Numbered from the stretch's first letter, positions 36,731 through 45,952 are shown. The stretch is 51,083 bases of DNA from Microbacteriaceae bacterium (GCA_947486475.1 CANKTR010000007.1:1-51083); one strand, 5' to 3'. The notes: generated by a model from the letters alone, not told the origin. A program made the numbers and translations.

Positions 36731-39700
36731 CTAGGACAGAACCACGAGCAGGTCGCCCAATTCGACCTGCTGGGTTCGCGGAATTGCGAGACTCGCAACG
36801 GTTCCACCGTCCACCGACGTGATCGACGCCTCCATCTTCATCGCCTCGATCGTGGCAATCGTTCCGCCCGGTGGAATCACGTCCCCCACCTCAACCTGGA
36901 GGGTCACGACCCCGAGGAACGGTGCCCCGATGTGCAGGGGGTTTGACTTGTCGGCTTTGAGAGCGGTCGCCACGGTGACGTCGATGCTCGTGTCGCGAAT
37001 CAGAAGGGGCCGCATTTGTCCGTTGAGTGATGCCATGACGGTTCGAATACCCTTGTCATCCGGCTCACTGATCGCCTCCAGCGTGACGAAAAGACTTACT
37101 CCTTTGCGCAAGTCGATGACGTGTTCACGACCCAATTTGAGCCCGTACAGATAGTCACGGGTCTCGAGAACACTGACGTCCCCGAACAACTCACGGTCTC
37201 GGTTGAACTGTTCCGTCGGCCCAGGAAAGAGGAGGCGATTGAGTGTCGCACGGCGCACCGGCGAGTCAGACTGTAATGCGGCGGAGTCCGCGTCCTCGAG
37301 GAATTCCTTCACGGGGGTGTACACCCTTCCTTTGAGAGCCTTCGTGCGGAACGGTTCCGGCCAGCCACCGGGAAGTTCGCCCAGTTCGCCGGATAAAAAC
37401 CCAATCACCGAATCGGGAATGTCGAACCGTTCGGGGTGTTTTTCGAAATCCACGGGGTCAGCCCCCGCCGCGGCCAACTGAAGAGCGAGATCGCCGACCA
37501 CCTTCGACGACGGCGTCACTTTCGGCGGGCGACCGAGAATCCGATTGACCTCGGCATACCAGTCTTCAACTTCCTCGAACCGGTCAGCGAGCCCCAACGC
37601 GATGGCTTGCTGTCTCAGGTTAGACAGTTGACCACCCGGAATCTCGTGGTGGTACACCCGGCCGGTCGGCCCAGGCAAACCAGATTCGAACGGGCGATAT
37701 ACGTTCCGAACCGCCTCCCAGTAGGGCTCTAACGAACTCACCGCGGCGAGAGAAAGACCAGTGTCGCGTTCCGTGTGGGTCAGGGCCGCAATCAAGGCGG
37801 AGGCACTGGGTTGACTCGTCGTGCCCGCCATCGCCGCGCTCGCGACATCGACCACGTCGGCACCGGCGTTACTGGCAGCGAGCAGCGTCGCGAGTTGGCC
37901 TCCCGCGGTGTCGTGCGTATGAAGGTGAACGGGTAGGTCGAAGCGAGAACGCAGCGCCGTGACCAGCACTGTTGCCGCACCCGCCTTGAGAAGTCCCGCC
38001 ATGTCTTTCACCGCGATGATGTGTGCACCGGTGTTCACGATCTGCTCGGCGAGTCGCAGGTAATAATCGAGCGTGTAGATGTCTTCGGCGGGGTCGAGAA
38101 GGTCCCCGGTGTAACACAGCGCCACTTCCGCGACCGAGGTGTTGGTCTCGAGCACCGCATCGATGGCGGGGCGCATCTGCGAGACGTCGTTGAGAGCATC
38201 GAAGATTCGGAAAATATCGACCCCAGTCGACGCGGCCTCCGCCACGAATGCCTGTGTCACCTCGGTCGGGTAGGGCGTGTATCCGACCGTGTTTCGACCG
38301 CGCAGGAGTGCCTGGATGGCGATGTTGGGAAGTGCGTCGCGCATCTCTCCGAGTCGATCCCACGGGTCTTCGCCGAGAAAGCGGAGCGCGACGTCATAGG
38401 TGGCCCCGCCCCACGCCTCGACAGAAAACAATTCCGGCGTGAGTCGGGCGACGTGCGGCATGACCGCCGTCAGATCGCGTGTTCGAACGCGCGTCGCGAG
38501 CAGGCTCTGATGGGCGTCGCGAAACGTCGTGTCCGTGACTCCGAGAGCAACCTGCGCCCGAAGGTCCGCGGCGAACTGAGCCGGTCCCAGCAGTCGCAGT
38601 CGGTCGCGTGAGCCGGCCGGTGCCGCCGCCGCGAGATCCACGGGGGGAAGTTTGGACGACGGTGCCAGCAGTCCGTGCCCGTCACCGTGGGGCTGATTCA
38701 CCGTCACCTCGGCGAGATACGTGAGGATCTTGGTGCCGCGGTCCTGGCTTGCGCGGGCGTGGACCAAGTGCGGACGTTCGTCGATGAACGAGGTGGACAG
38801 ATCCCCGGCGATGAAAGCGGGTTCGTCGAGGAGTGCTTGCAGGAAAGCAATATTCGTCGTGACGCCCCGAATGCGAAACTCTGCGAGCCCGCGTCGAGCT
38901 CGGGCGACGGCAGTGGCGAAGTCCCGCCCGCGCGTCGTCATCTTGGCCAGCATGGAATCGAAGTGGGGGGAAATTCGGGCGCCCTGAGCGATGCTCCCGC
39001 CATCGAGGCGGACTCCGGCGCCGCCCGGCGAACGATAGGTCGAGATGCGACCCGTGTCCGGTCGAAAACCCGCCACGGGGTTTTCCGTTGTGATGCGACA
39101 CTGAAGAGCAACACCGCGAAGCACCAGACTGTCTTGATCGAGCCCGAGTTCCGCGAGCGTCTCCCCCGATGCGATTCGCATCTGAGATTGAACGAGGTCG
39201 ACATCCGTAACTTCTTCCGTCACGGTGTGTTCCACCTGGATGCGGGGATTCATCTCGATGAACACGTGCTTCCCAGCGCGATCTCCGGCGGTATCGAGAA
39301 GGAACTCGACGGTTCCCGCATTGACGTAACCGATCGAACGCGCAAACGCGAGGGCATCTCGGTGCAGGGCGCGCCGCGTGTCGTCATCCAGATGAGGGGC
39401 CGGAGCGATCTCGACCACTTTTTGGTGTCGTCGTTGAACGGAACAGTCTCGCTCGAACAGGTGGACGGTGTCCCCCGTGGAATCCGCGAGGATCTGAACT
39501 TCAATGTGGCGGGGACGCAAGACCGCTTGCTCGATGAACATCCGCGCATCCCCGAACGCGCTCTCGGCTTCGCGCATCGCGGCGTCCAGTGCCTCGCGCA
39601 TCTCGTCGTGGGATTCCACTCGACGCATTCCTCGACCGCCACCGCCGGCGACGGCCTTCGCGAAAACCGGATAGCCGATGGAGTCGGCGAACGCGATCAG

Positions 39701-40129
39701 CACATCGACATCGGTTGTCGCGTCGCAGGATTCGAGAACGGGCACTCCCGCGGTAATGGCGTGTTGCTTTGCGGTGACCTTGTTGCCCGCCATCTCGAGC
39801 ACCGTTGCACTCGGTCCGATGAACGTGATTCCGTTGTCGGCAGCGGCCCGAGCGAAATCCGGGTTTTCGCTGAGAAACCCATAACCGGGGTAGATGGCGT
39901 CGGCGCCCGACTCGTGTGCCACGCGAATGATTTCGTCAATGGACAGGTACGCCCGAACGGGATGGCCCTTTTCACCGATTTGATACGCCTCGTCGGCCTT
40001 GAAGCGGTGGGTGGATTCGCGGTCTTCGTAGGCGAAAACCGCAACCGTTTTGGCACCGAGTTCGAACGCTGCGCGGAAGGCGCGAATGGCGATTTCACCG
40101 CGGTTGGCGACCAAGATTTTTGCGAACAC
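36731..40129 (-). CDS. pyc: Pyruvate carboxylase
   Basis: Biotin enzyme converting pyruvate to oxaloacetate with ATP and bicarbonate, the main anaplerotic step. Domains in order: biotin carboxylase (FAKILVANRGEIAIRAFRA, AGGGGRGMRRVES, IEMNPRIQVEHTVTEEVTD; residues 1-450), carboxyltransferase (DTTFRDAHQSLLATRVRT, LHTHDTAGGQLATLLAA; about 530-800), the conserved PYC-C region, and the biotinyl domain with IEAMKMEASITS at the C-terminus. Length 1132 residues is complete. GTG 40129 has GAAGG 6 bases upstream. Confidence 0.97.
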   Translation of the reverse strand: MFAKILVANRGEIAIRAFRAAFELGAKTVAVFAYEDRESTHRFKADEAYQIGEKGHPVRAYLSIDEIIRVAHESGADAIYPGYGFLSENPDFARAAADNGITFIGPSATVLEMAGNKVTAKQHAITAGVPVLESCDATTDVDVLIAFADSIGYPVFAKAVAGGGGRGMRRVESHDEMREALDAAMREAESAFGDARMFIEQAVLRPRHIEVQILADSTGDTVHLFERDCSVQRRHQKVVEIAPAPHLDDDTRRALHRDALAFARSIGYVNAGTVEFLLDTAGDRAGKHVFIEMNPRIQVEHTVTEEVTDVDLVQSQMRIASGETLAELGLDQDSLVLRGVALQCRITTENPVAGFRPDTGRISTYRSPGGAGVRLDGGSIAQGARISPHFDSMLAKMTTRGRDFATAVARARRGLAEFRIRGVTTNIAFLQALLDEPAFIAGDLSTSFIDERPHLVHARASQDRGTKILTYLAEVTVNQPHGDGHGLLAPSSKLPPVDLAAAAPAGSRDRLRLLGPAQFAADLRAQVALGVTDTTFRDAHQSLLATRVRTRDLTAVMPHVARLTPELFSVEAWGGATYDVALRFLGEDPWDRLGEMRDALPNIAIQALLRGRNTVGYTPYPTEVTQAFVAEAASTGVDIFRIFDALNDVSQMRPAIDAVLETNTSVAEVALCYTGDLLDPAEDIYTLDYYLRLAEQIVNTGAHIIAVKDMAGLLKAGAATVLVTALRSRFDLPVHLHTHDTAGGQLATLLAASNAGADVVDVASAAMAGTTSQPSASALIAALTHTERDTGLSLAAVSSLEPYWEAVRNVYRPFESGLPGPTGRVYHHEIPGGQLSNLRQQAIALGLADRFEEVEDWYAEVNRILGRPPKVTPSSKVVGDLALQLAAAGADPVDFEKHPERFDIPDSVIGFLSGELGELPGGWPEPFRTKALKGRVYTPVKEFLEDADSAALQSDSPVRRATLNRLLFPGPTEQFNRDRELFGDVSVLETRDYLYGLKLGREHVIDLRKGVSLFVTLEAISEPDDKGIRTVMASLNGQMRPLLIRDTSIDVTVATALKADKSNPLHIGAPFLGVVTLQVEVGDVIPPGGTIATIEAMKMEASITSVDGGTVASLAIPRTQQVELGDLLVVLS

Positions 40130-40205
40130 AGTTCACCTTCTGTTAGCCCGTAAAAGGTTTTCTCACCTACGAGTTCCAGACTACTTGACGGCTAAGGTTG
40201 AACTT

Positions 40206-41000
40206 GTGCAGGTGATTTGTGTCAGTTCCCTCAAGGGCGGTGTCGGAAAGACGACCGTCACGCTGGGTTTAGCATCGGCCGCATTCGCGAAGGGGCTCCG
40301 AACCCTCGTCATCGACATGGACCCTCAATCCGATGTCTCCTCTGCTCTTGCCTCGCGATCGTCGCACGGCTACTCGATTGACTCGGTCCTGACTAACTCC
40401 TCCAGTTCCGTCGTGCGACAAGCGGTCGTTCCGAGTTCATGGAGCGGCCCCGACGATGTTCCGGTCCACATTTTGATGGGGTCACCGTTGGTGTCGTCAC
40501 ACGACAAACCGACGCCCACCAAACAAGACCTGTGGAAATTGGAAGAAGCTCTCGCGACGATCGAGAGCCAGTACGACCTCGTTCTCATCGACTGCCCGCC
40601 CTCGTTCAACGGTTTGACACAAACCGCGTGGACCGCGGCTGACTCGGTCGTGATCATCGCCGAGCCCGGTCTGTTTTCGGTCACGGCGGTACACAGGACG
40701 CTACTGGCACTTCACGCGATGCGCTTGAAGATGTCCCCTCGACTGCGAACCGCCGGTGTCATTATCAACCGGTTTCGCCCTGACAGCGCGGAGCACACCT
40801 TCCGGCTCGCGGAAATGAAACAACTGTTCGGCGACCACATTCTCGAGCCGATCCTCGACGAAACTCTGATTCTCCAGCAATCAACGGGGGCGGCCATACC
40901 GATTCACCGCTGGCCGGGCGAGCAGGCTCAAACAGTTTCCCACTACTTCGACCGTTTGCTCGTCAAAGTGCTCGTCGGAGCAGAAAACGTCCGAGGCTAA
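40206..41000 (+). CDS. ParA-family ATPase
   Basis: P-loop ATPase of 264 residues, probably for chromosome or cargo positioning. The deviant Walker A is LKGGVGKTTVTLGLASAA, followed by LVIDMDPQSDVSSAL and VLIDCPPSFNGLTQTAW. GTG 40206 gives a protein beginning MQVICVSSLKGG; longer frames overlap pyc. TAAGGT at 40193-40198 ends 7 bases before the GTG, so a leaderless start is likely. No parB or parS site was noticed nearby, so this is probably an orphan ParA rather than the chromosomal ParAB pair. Confidence 0.9.
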   Translation: MQVICVSSLKGGVGKTTVTLGLASAAFAKGLRTLVIDMDPQSDVSSALASRSSHGYSIDSVLTNSSSSVVRQAVVPSSWSGPDDVPVHILMGSPLVSSHDKPTPTKQDLWKLEEALATIESQYDLVLIDCPPSFNGLTQTAWTAADSVVIIAEPGLFSVTAVHRTLLALHAMRLKMSPRLRTAGVIINRFRPDSAEHTFRLAEMKQLFGDHILEPILDETLILQQSTGAAIPIHRWPGEQAQTVSHYFDRLLVKVLVGAENVRG

Positions 41001-41497
41001 GAGGCGCGCGACGCCCGTTTCGCCGCCAGGTCGTCCACGACATCGCTGGCGCGGACCGCGTCGATGTTGACGAGGTTTGTTTCAACCTCGCGAAGAATGG
41101 CCCCCACCGCGATTCCAAAAACTCCCTGTCCCCGGTTAACCAGGTCGATGACTTCGTCGCTCGACGTGCACAGGTAGACCGACGCTCCGTCGCTCATGAG
41201 AGTTGTTCCCGCCAGGTCGTCGATTCCTTCGGCGTGAAGTTGATCGACCGCAATTCGAATCTGTTGCAGCGAGATTCCCGTCTCCAACAGGCTTTTGACA
41301 AGTTTGAGGACCAAGATGTCCCGAAACGAGTAGAGCCGTTGCGAACCCGACCCCTGTGCGGACTGTACCGTCGGCGCAACGAGTTCGGTTCGTGCCCAGT
41401 AATCGAGTTGTCGATAGGTGATACCCGCCGCTGACGCTGCGGTCGCTCCGCGATATCCCTCTGCGGGGTCCGCTGGGAATTTCGAGAGTTCACTCAT
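40997..41497 (-). CDS. MerR-family regulator
   Basis: DNA-binding protein of 166 residues. The helix-turn-helix and wing are in RGATAASAAGITYRQLDYWARTELVAPTV and GSGSQRLYSFRDILVLKLVKSLLETGISLQQIRIAV. The C-terminal part (SDGASVYLCTSSDEVIDLVNRGQGVFGIAVG) matches the Rv1830-like group. I start at ATG 41497 with GAAGG 10 bases upstream; the longer frame has no family similarity. It lies near the FtsR-like gene, as in mycobacteria, but without the DUF151 gene between them. Confidence 0.9.
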   Translation of the reverse strand: MSELSKFPADPAEGYRGATAASAAGITYRQLDYWARTELVAPTVQSAQGSGSQRLYSFRDILVLKLVKSLLETGISLQQIRIAVDQLHAEGIDDLAGTTLMSDGASVYLCTSSDEVIDLVNRGQGVFGIAVGAILREVETNLVNIDAVRASDVVDDLAAKRASRAS

Positions 41498-41596
41498 GTC
41501 AAACCAACCTTCACTGTTTCGCTGAACGTTAATGTTTCCTAATCTAGCGATGCACCCACTCATCGACGCCACGAACAGGGGCTCGGCGTGTCGTAC

Positions 41597-42286
41597 TTAT
41601 CCGATGAGGTCGTCGATCGAGCGCATCATGACCGTGAGCCGCACTTGTTCCAAATTGGTAGCGATTTCTCGAGCAACGTCCACGGCTTTCTGTTTGCTCA
41701 CTCTACTCGCGCTTTTCACAATCGGAAGGACCGAGGTGTGCACGATCACCGCGTCTTTTTCGGCTTGGGTCCGCAGACCACGAAGGTGTCGCGGCTCGAT
41801 TCCCGCGGAGTGAAGTTGAACTAGTGCGGTGAGAGTCTTGAGCGAATCGTCACCGTAGATTTCCGACGCGGGAAGGAGCCCCATCGAAATTGCGTCATCG
41901 AGAAGCGCTTTGGATGCGCCGGCCGACGCGAGCATTTCCGACCGCGTGAAGCGAACCTCAAGCGACAGAATTGAATCCACCGAAATGGTTGCGCCGCCCG
42001 GCAGGCTGGGTGCTTTACCCGCATCAATGTCCGCGAGAACCCGCTCGATTTGTTTGAGCGGAAGAAAATAGTCCCGCTGCAGACCGAGGATGATACGGAT
42101 TCTGTGCACGTCGGCGTTGCTGTACGAGCGATAACCGCTCTCGAGTCGTTCGGGGTTCACCAGCCCGTTATCGCCGAGGAACCGAAGTTTGGAGCTCGAC
42201 AGATCGGGAAACTGAATCCGCAATTGTTGGAGGACCTGACCGATAGTCAGCCCTCCCGGCGCGCTGCCTGACTTCTGTGCGACCAT
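41597..42286 (-). CDS. FtsR-like MerR-family regulator
   Basis: Regulator of 229 residues resembling FtsR of Corynebacterium and Rv1828 of M. tuberculosis. The N-terminal MerR domain reads LTIGQVLQQLRIQFPDLSSSKLRFLGDNGL and ESGYRSYSNADVHRIRIILGLQRDYFLPLKQI. The C-terminal helical domain is present in full. FtsR is known to influence ftsZ expression in Corynebacterium; that role here is inference. It lies three bases after the FHA gene, so the two are co-transcribed. Confidence 0.9.
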   Translation of the reverse strand: MVAQKSGSAPGGLTIGQVLQQLRIQFPDLSSSKLRFLGDNGLVNPERLESGYRSYSNADVHRIRIILGLQRDYFLPLKQIERVLADIDAGKAPSLPGGATISVDSILSLEVRFTRSEMLASAGASKALLDDAISMGLLPASEIYGDDSLKTLTALVQLHSAGIEPRHLRGLRTQAEKDAVIVHTSVLPIVKSASRVSKQKAVDVAREIATNLEQVRLTVMMRSIDDLIG

Positions 42287-42289
42287 CGT

Positions 42290-42730
42290 TTAGGAACCCG
42301 CGGAGATGTCGTGCCGTGACGGGTAAAACGTCATGCGGTATTTGCCAATCTGAATTTCGGAGCCATCCGACAAGGCGCCTTCGGAGGCGCGCTCTCCGTC
42401 GAGGTACGTCCCGTTCAACGAATCAAGATCGCGAACGGTGAACGCGACTCCGTCACGCGCAATCTCGGCATGGCGACGAGAAACCGTCACATCATCGAGA
42501 AAAATATCCGCATCCGGGTGTCGACCGGCGACGGTGAGGGGAATGTCGAGGAGGAAGCGGGCCCCGACCGTTGGACCGCGACGGACAATCAGCAGAGCGC
42601 TGCCCGACGGCAACGCGGCGATTGCGGCCTGTTCGTCTGCGGAGGTAGTCGCCTCGAGGTCGGCGAGTCGACGGGCGAAGTCATCACCGAGGTGTTCGGT
42701 GCTGGAACGGTCATCATCGTCGGCGCTCAC
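42290..42730 (-). CDS. GarA/OdhI-like FHA-domain protein
   Basis: Phosphopeptide-binding regulator that in relatives controls 2-oxoglutarate dehydrogenase and glutamate metabolism when phosphorylated by PknB/PknG. The FHA domain (about residues 46-135) has the key residues in AGRHPDADIFL, VTVSRRHAEIA and LDSLNGTYLDGE. The N-terminal tail carries LEATTSADE at residues 25-33, similar to the ETTS phosphorylation motif of GarA. Length 146 residues. GGAGGG lies just before GTG 42730. Confidence 0.92.
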   Translation of the reverse strand: MSADDDDRSSTEHLGDDFARRLADLEATTSADEQAAIAALPSGSALLIVRRGPTVGARFLLDIPLTVAGRHPDADIFLDDVTVSRRHAEIARDGVAFTVRDLDSLNGTYLDGERASEGALSDGSEIQIGKYRMTFYPSRHDISAGS

Positions 42731-42751
42731 GGTCCCTCCTTCGAGCCAATT

Positions 42752-43339
42752 CTATAAGACCGTCGGGTGTGTTGTGCTACTGGGATTTGTCCGCATCAAC
42801 TCACGCAGGTAGCCGACACCCGCCACCCAATAAATCACGCCGCCGCTGACACCCAGAAGCCAGCCGATTGTCCCGAGCGGAAGGACCACGTCGGGCCAGA
42901 CTGTCCCCAGAACGATTACGGGGAACGCGAGGAAGAGGATGAATGTTCCGGTTTTCCCGACGAACGTCACGCGAGGAGCGTCGCGGATTCGCAGCTTGCG
43001 CGCGAGAAACACCGCGAGCAACAGAACATCGCGCGCGATGATCGCCACTACCAACGCAATCGGAATCATGTCCCGAATGACGAGGGCGAGCACGCTCGCC
43101 GCGATAAACAACCGGTCGGAAATCGGGTCGAGGTACATCCCGAGACGAGTAATTTGGTTGAACTTGCGGGCAATCAGTCCGTCGATGAAATCGCTGGTTG
43201 ACGCGAAGAGCAGCACAATGAGCGCCCAGTAAAAGTCGCCCGAAACCATCAACCAAAAGAAAACGGGAACCGTCAGAAGCCGAAGAAAGGAAATCGCGTT
43301 CGGAACCGTCCAGATGCGGTCGAGTCCCGTGCGTCTCAT
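42752..43339 (-). CDS. CDP-alcohol phosphatidyltransferase
   Basis: Integral membrane enzyme of phospholipid synthesis (PgsA family). The CDP-alcohol motif DG(x2)AR(x8)G(x3)D(x3)D is complete, from SDFIDGLIARKFNQ to RLGMYLDPISD. Five to six hydrophobic segments fill the 195 residues. The head group (glycerol phosphate, or phosphatidylglycerol for cardiolipin) cannot be told. TAGAAT (43346-43351 read on the minus strand) ends 6 bases before ATG 43339, so a leaderless transcript is likely. Confidence 0.9.
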   Translation of the reverse strand: MRRTGLDRIWTVPNAISFLRLLTVPVFFWLMVSGDFYWALIVLLFASTSDFIDGLIARKFNQITRLGMYLDPISDRLFIAASVLALVIRDMIPIALVVAIIARDVLLLAVFLARKLRIRDAPRVTFVGKTGTFILFLAFPVIVLGTVWPDVVLPLGTIGWLLGVSGGVIYWVAGVGYLRELMRTNPSSTTHPTVL

Positions 43340-43442
43340 TGTGAGATTCTACCCGACGGGGTACCGCCGAACCATAGTGAATTCGCCCGAATCATTTCAC
43401 GGAGGAGTTCCGCGGCGGGGTCGACGGAGGTACGGTAACACT

Positions 43443-43991
43443 ATGACTAACGCTCTCATCGTGGTTGACGTCCAGCAGGGTTTCGAGGATTCCCTGTTTG
43501 GTCCGCGGAACAACCTTCAGTGCGAAGACAACATCCGAGCACTTCTCGCTCATTGGCGAGCAGCCGAGCGTCCAATCGTCCTCGTCCGGCATGACTCGCT
43601 CTCCCCCGATTCACCGCTCGCACCGGGCCAGCCGGGCAACGACTTTAAGCCTGGAGTCGACGGCCCCCACGACCTGCTCGTGACAAAGAACACCAACTCG
43701 GCTTTTTACGGGACACCCGATCTTCACGAATGGCTGAGCACGAACGGGGTGATGACAGTGACGATCTGTGGAATCACGACCGATCACTGCTGTTCCACCA
43801 CGGCGCGCATGGCGGACAATCTGGGGTATGCGGTGGACTTTGTCCTCGACGCGACGCATACACACGACCGCACTGACTCGGCGGGCCAGACCGTCTCGGC
43901 CGACGAGGTCGCGCGAATCAACGGCGCAAGTCTCGCGGGTGAGTTCGCCCGGGTGATTTCGACCGCTGAGGCCCTGGCGGTGACGCCATGA
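43443..43991 (+). CDS. Isochorismatase-like cysteine hydrolase
   Basis: Small alpha/beta hydrolase of 182 residues. The catalytic triad of the family is visible: Asp in ALIVVDVQQGF, Lys in LLVTKNTNSAFYGT, and Cys in VTICGITTDHCCSTTARMA. Substrate is unknown; relatives hydrolyse nicotinamide, isochorismate or N-carbamoyl compounds. ATG 43443 is chosen because upstream residues do not fit; TACGGT at 43431-43436 ends 6 bases before it, and GGAGG lies 12 bases away. Its stop overlaps the SOUL gene start (ATGA). Confidence 0.9.
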   Translation: MTNALIVVDVQQGFEDSLFGPRNNLQCEDNIRALLAHWRAAERPIVLVRHDSLSPDSPLAPGQPGNDFKPGVDGPHDLLVTKNTNSAFYGTPDLHEWLSTNGVMTVTICGITTDHCCSTTARMADNLGYAVDFVLDATHTHDRTDSAGQTVSADEVARINGASLAGEFARVISTAEALAVTP

Positions 43992-44512
43992 CCGAGGAAG
44001 CAGCATTCCGCCTGGTGACGCGACGCGGCAACGTGGAGTTCCGCGAGTATGCGGAGCACGTTCTCGCCAGCGTTTCCGTATCGGGAACGTTCGAATCGGC
44101 GCCCAGCGTCGGGTTCCGTCCGCTCGTCGGGTACATCTCCGGCGAAAACCGCGACAACACACAATTGGCGATGACCGCGCCGGTCTTTCACGAGGCGACG
44201 TCGGACTCATCTCACGTCATCTCGTTTGTCCTTCCACACGGGACCACGCGCGTGCCAGACCCCGTGAGGCCGGGCGTCACGACCCACGTTGTCCCGCTGC
44301 TCACCGTCGCGGCGGTGAGATTTGCGGGAGGCTGGAACACACAACGGGCGCGCGGGTACGAATCACGACTTCTTCGACAACTGTCCGAGTGGGGAATCAC
44401 TCCGGCCGGTACGACACTGTTCGCGCGCTACGACCCACCGTGGAAGCCGGGGTTTTTGCGCCGAAACGAAGTGCTCGTCCCCATCAAAGGGTCAGACGTT
44501 CCCTCGGCGTGA
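43988..44512 (+). CDS. SOUL heme-binding family protein
   Basis: Protein of 174 residues of the SOUL/heme-binding family. The characteristic start is FRLVTRRGNVEFREYAEHVLASVSV, with FRPLVGYISGENRDNTQLAMTAPVFHE and the C-terminal YESRLLRQLSEWGITPAGTTLFARYDPPWKPGFLRRNEV. Heme binding has been shown for some family members only. It is translationally coupled to the isochorismatase-like gene, which suggests a shared pathway that I cannot name. Its 3' end overlaps gapB by 21 bases on the other strand. Confidence 0.92.
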   Translation: MTEEAAFRLVTRRGNVEFREYAEHVLASVSVSGTFESAPSVGFRPLVGYISGENRDNTQLAMTAPVFHEATSDSSHVISFVLPHGTTRVPDPVRPGVTTHVVPLLTVAAVRFAGGWNTQRARGYESRLLRQLSEWGITPAGTTLFARYDPPWKPGFLRRNEVLVPIKGSDVPSA

Positions 44513-45952
44513 CGGGAATGACGGGCGCGTGACTCCCCCCATTTTCTCCAACACACGCACGACCTGGTGGCTGTAACCGTATTCGTTGTCGTACCAGACG
44601 TACACAACGGCGTGGTTTCCGCTCGTTATCGTGGCCAAGCCGTCGACGATTCCCGCTCGGCGGGAACCCAGAAAATCGGTTGACACGACCTCCGCGGATT
44701 CGATGTAGTCGATCTGCTGTCGCAATTCGGAATTGAGCGACACATCCCGCAAAAATGCGTTGAGGTCGGCCGTCGTAACGGCTCGGTCGAGCGTGAGATT
44801 CAAAATGGCGAGCGAAACATTCGGCGTGGGGACTCGGATCGCGTTGCCCGTGAGCTTTCCCGCTAACTCGGGTAGCGCTTTCGCCACCGCGCTCGCCGCC
44901 CCCGTCTCTGTGATGACCATATTGAGAACTGCGGAGCGCCCGCGTCGGTCGCCGTCGTGGAAATTGTCGATGAGGTTTTGGTCGTTGGTGAACGAGTGAA
45001 CGGTCTCGACGTGACCGTAAGCAACACCGTAGGTGTCATTGATGACCTTTAACACCGGCGTGATGGCGTTGGTGGTGCAGGACGCCGCGGTGATGACACG
45101 ATCCGTATCCTCGATGGTGCTGTCGTTGATTCCGTAGACAATGTTTTTCAACGACCCCTTCCCCGGGGCCGTGAGTAACACGCGATCGACCCCGGCCGAC
45201 TCGAGGTGCTGCTGAAGTCCCCCCGCGTCGCGCCATCGCCCCGTGTTATCGACGACGACGGCGTCAGCGATACCGAACTCGGTGTAATCAATCGCGGCCG
45301 GGTCGTTCGCGTAGATGATCTGGATGGAGGTCCCGTTGGCGACGATTCGATTGGTGGACTCATCGACCGTGATGGAACCGTTGAAGGGTCCGTGAACGGA
45401 GTCACGTCGCAAGAGGCTCGCCCGTTTCACCAAGTCTTTGGAACCACCGCGTCGAACGACGATGGCGCGCAGCGTTAACCCACCGTTGTCCGACGAACGC
45501 GACAGCAAGATTCGGGCGATGAGTCGACCGATGCGACCGAAGCCGTAGAGGACAACGTCGCGCCGTGGGGCGACCGACTGACTGCGGTGATCGGTAATGT
45601 CCGCCAGTTCACTGGCGACGAACGACTCGAGGTCAGTTTCTCCCGACGCACCGAAGGCGGAGCTCATTCGCGCAACGTCAATCGACGCTGTTCCCGGATT
45701 CAGGGCAATTGCTGAACGGATCAACCAAGCAGTGAATTCGATGTCGAGCGCGTGCCCGTCAACGTGTCGCGCGAAGCGGTGAATGCGCACGATGTCGATG
45801 GGAGAAAGATTGAGCAGGCTACGACCGTGCACCGAGAGAACAATTCCGTTGTCGCGATACAGGCGGCCGATGAGCGGAACGAGTTCTTCGGCGACGGCGA
45901 TTTTCGCCGACCAGTCGTCAGCCACCTCGGACTCGTTGGGAACGCGTGGCAC
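44492..45952 (-). CDS. Long-form glyceraldehyde-3-phosphate dehydrogenase (GapB-like)
   Basis: GAPDH of 486 residues with an N-terminal extension of about 130 residues before the Rossmann fold (VVLYGFGRIGRLIARIL). The catalytic Cys is in ITAASCTTNAITPVLKV, and the C-terminal signature YVWYDNEYGYSHQVVRV is intact. The extended form resembles Corynebacterium GapB, which works in gluconeogenesis and can use NADP. The function of the extension is unknown. Its neighbourhood has no pgk or tpi, so it is probably not the glycolytic GapA. Confidence 0.9.
   Translation of the reverse strand: MPRVPNESEVADDWSAKIAVAEELVPLIGRLYRDNGIVLSVHGRSLLNLSPIDIVRIHRFARHVDGHALDIEFTAWLIRSAIALNPGTASIDVARMSSAFGASGETDLESFVASELADITDHRSQSVAPRRDVVLYGFGRIGRLIARILLSRSSDNGGLTLRAIVVRRGGSKDLVKRASLLRRDSVHGPFNGSITVDESTNRIVANGTSIQIIYANDPAAIDYTEFGIADAVVVDNTGRWRDAGGLQQHLESAGVDRVLLTAPGKGSLKNIVYGINDSTIEDTDRVITAASCTTNAITPVLKVINDTYGVAYGHVETVHSFTNDQNLIDNFHDGDRRGRSAVLNMVITETGAASAVAKALPELAGKLTGNAIRVPTPNVSLAILNLTLDRAVTTADLNAFLRDVSLNSELRQQIDYIESAEVVSTDFLGSRRAGIVDGLATITSGNHAVVYVWYDNEYGYSHQVVRVLEKMGGVTRPSFPSRRGNV

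Noticed and set aside
38675..40153. 492-codon frame on the plus strand
   Set aside because: Opposite the biotin carboxylase domain of pyruvate carboxylase; no family features.
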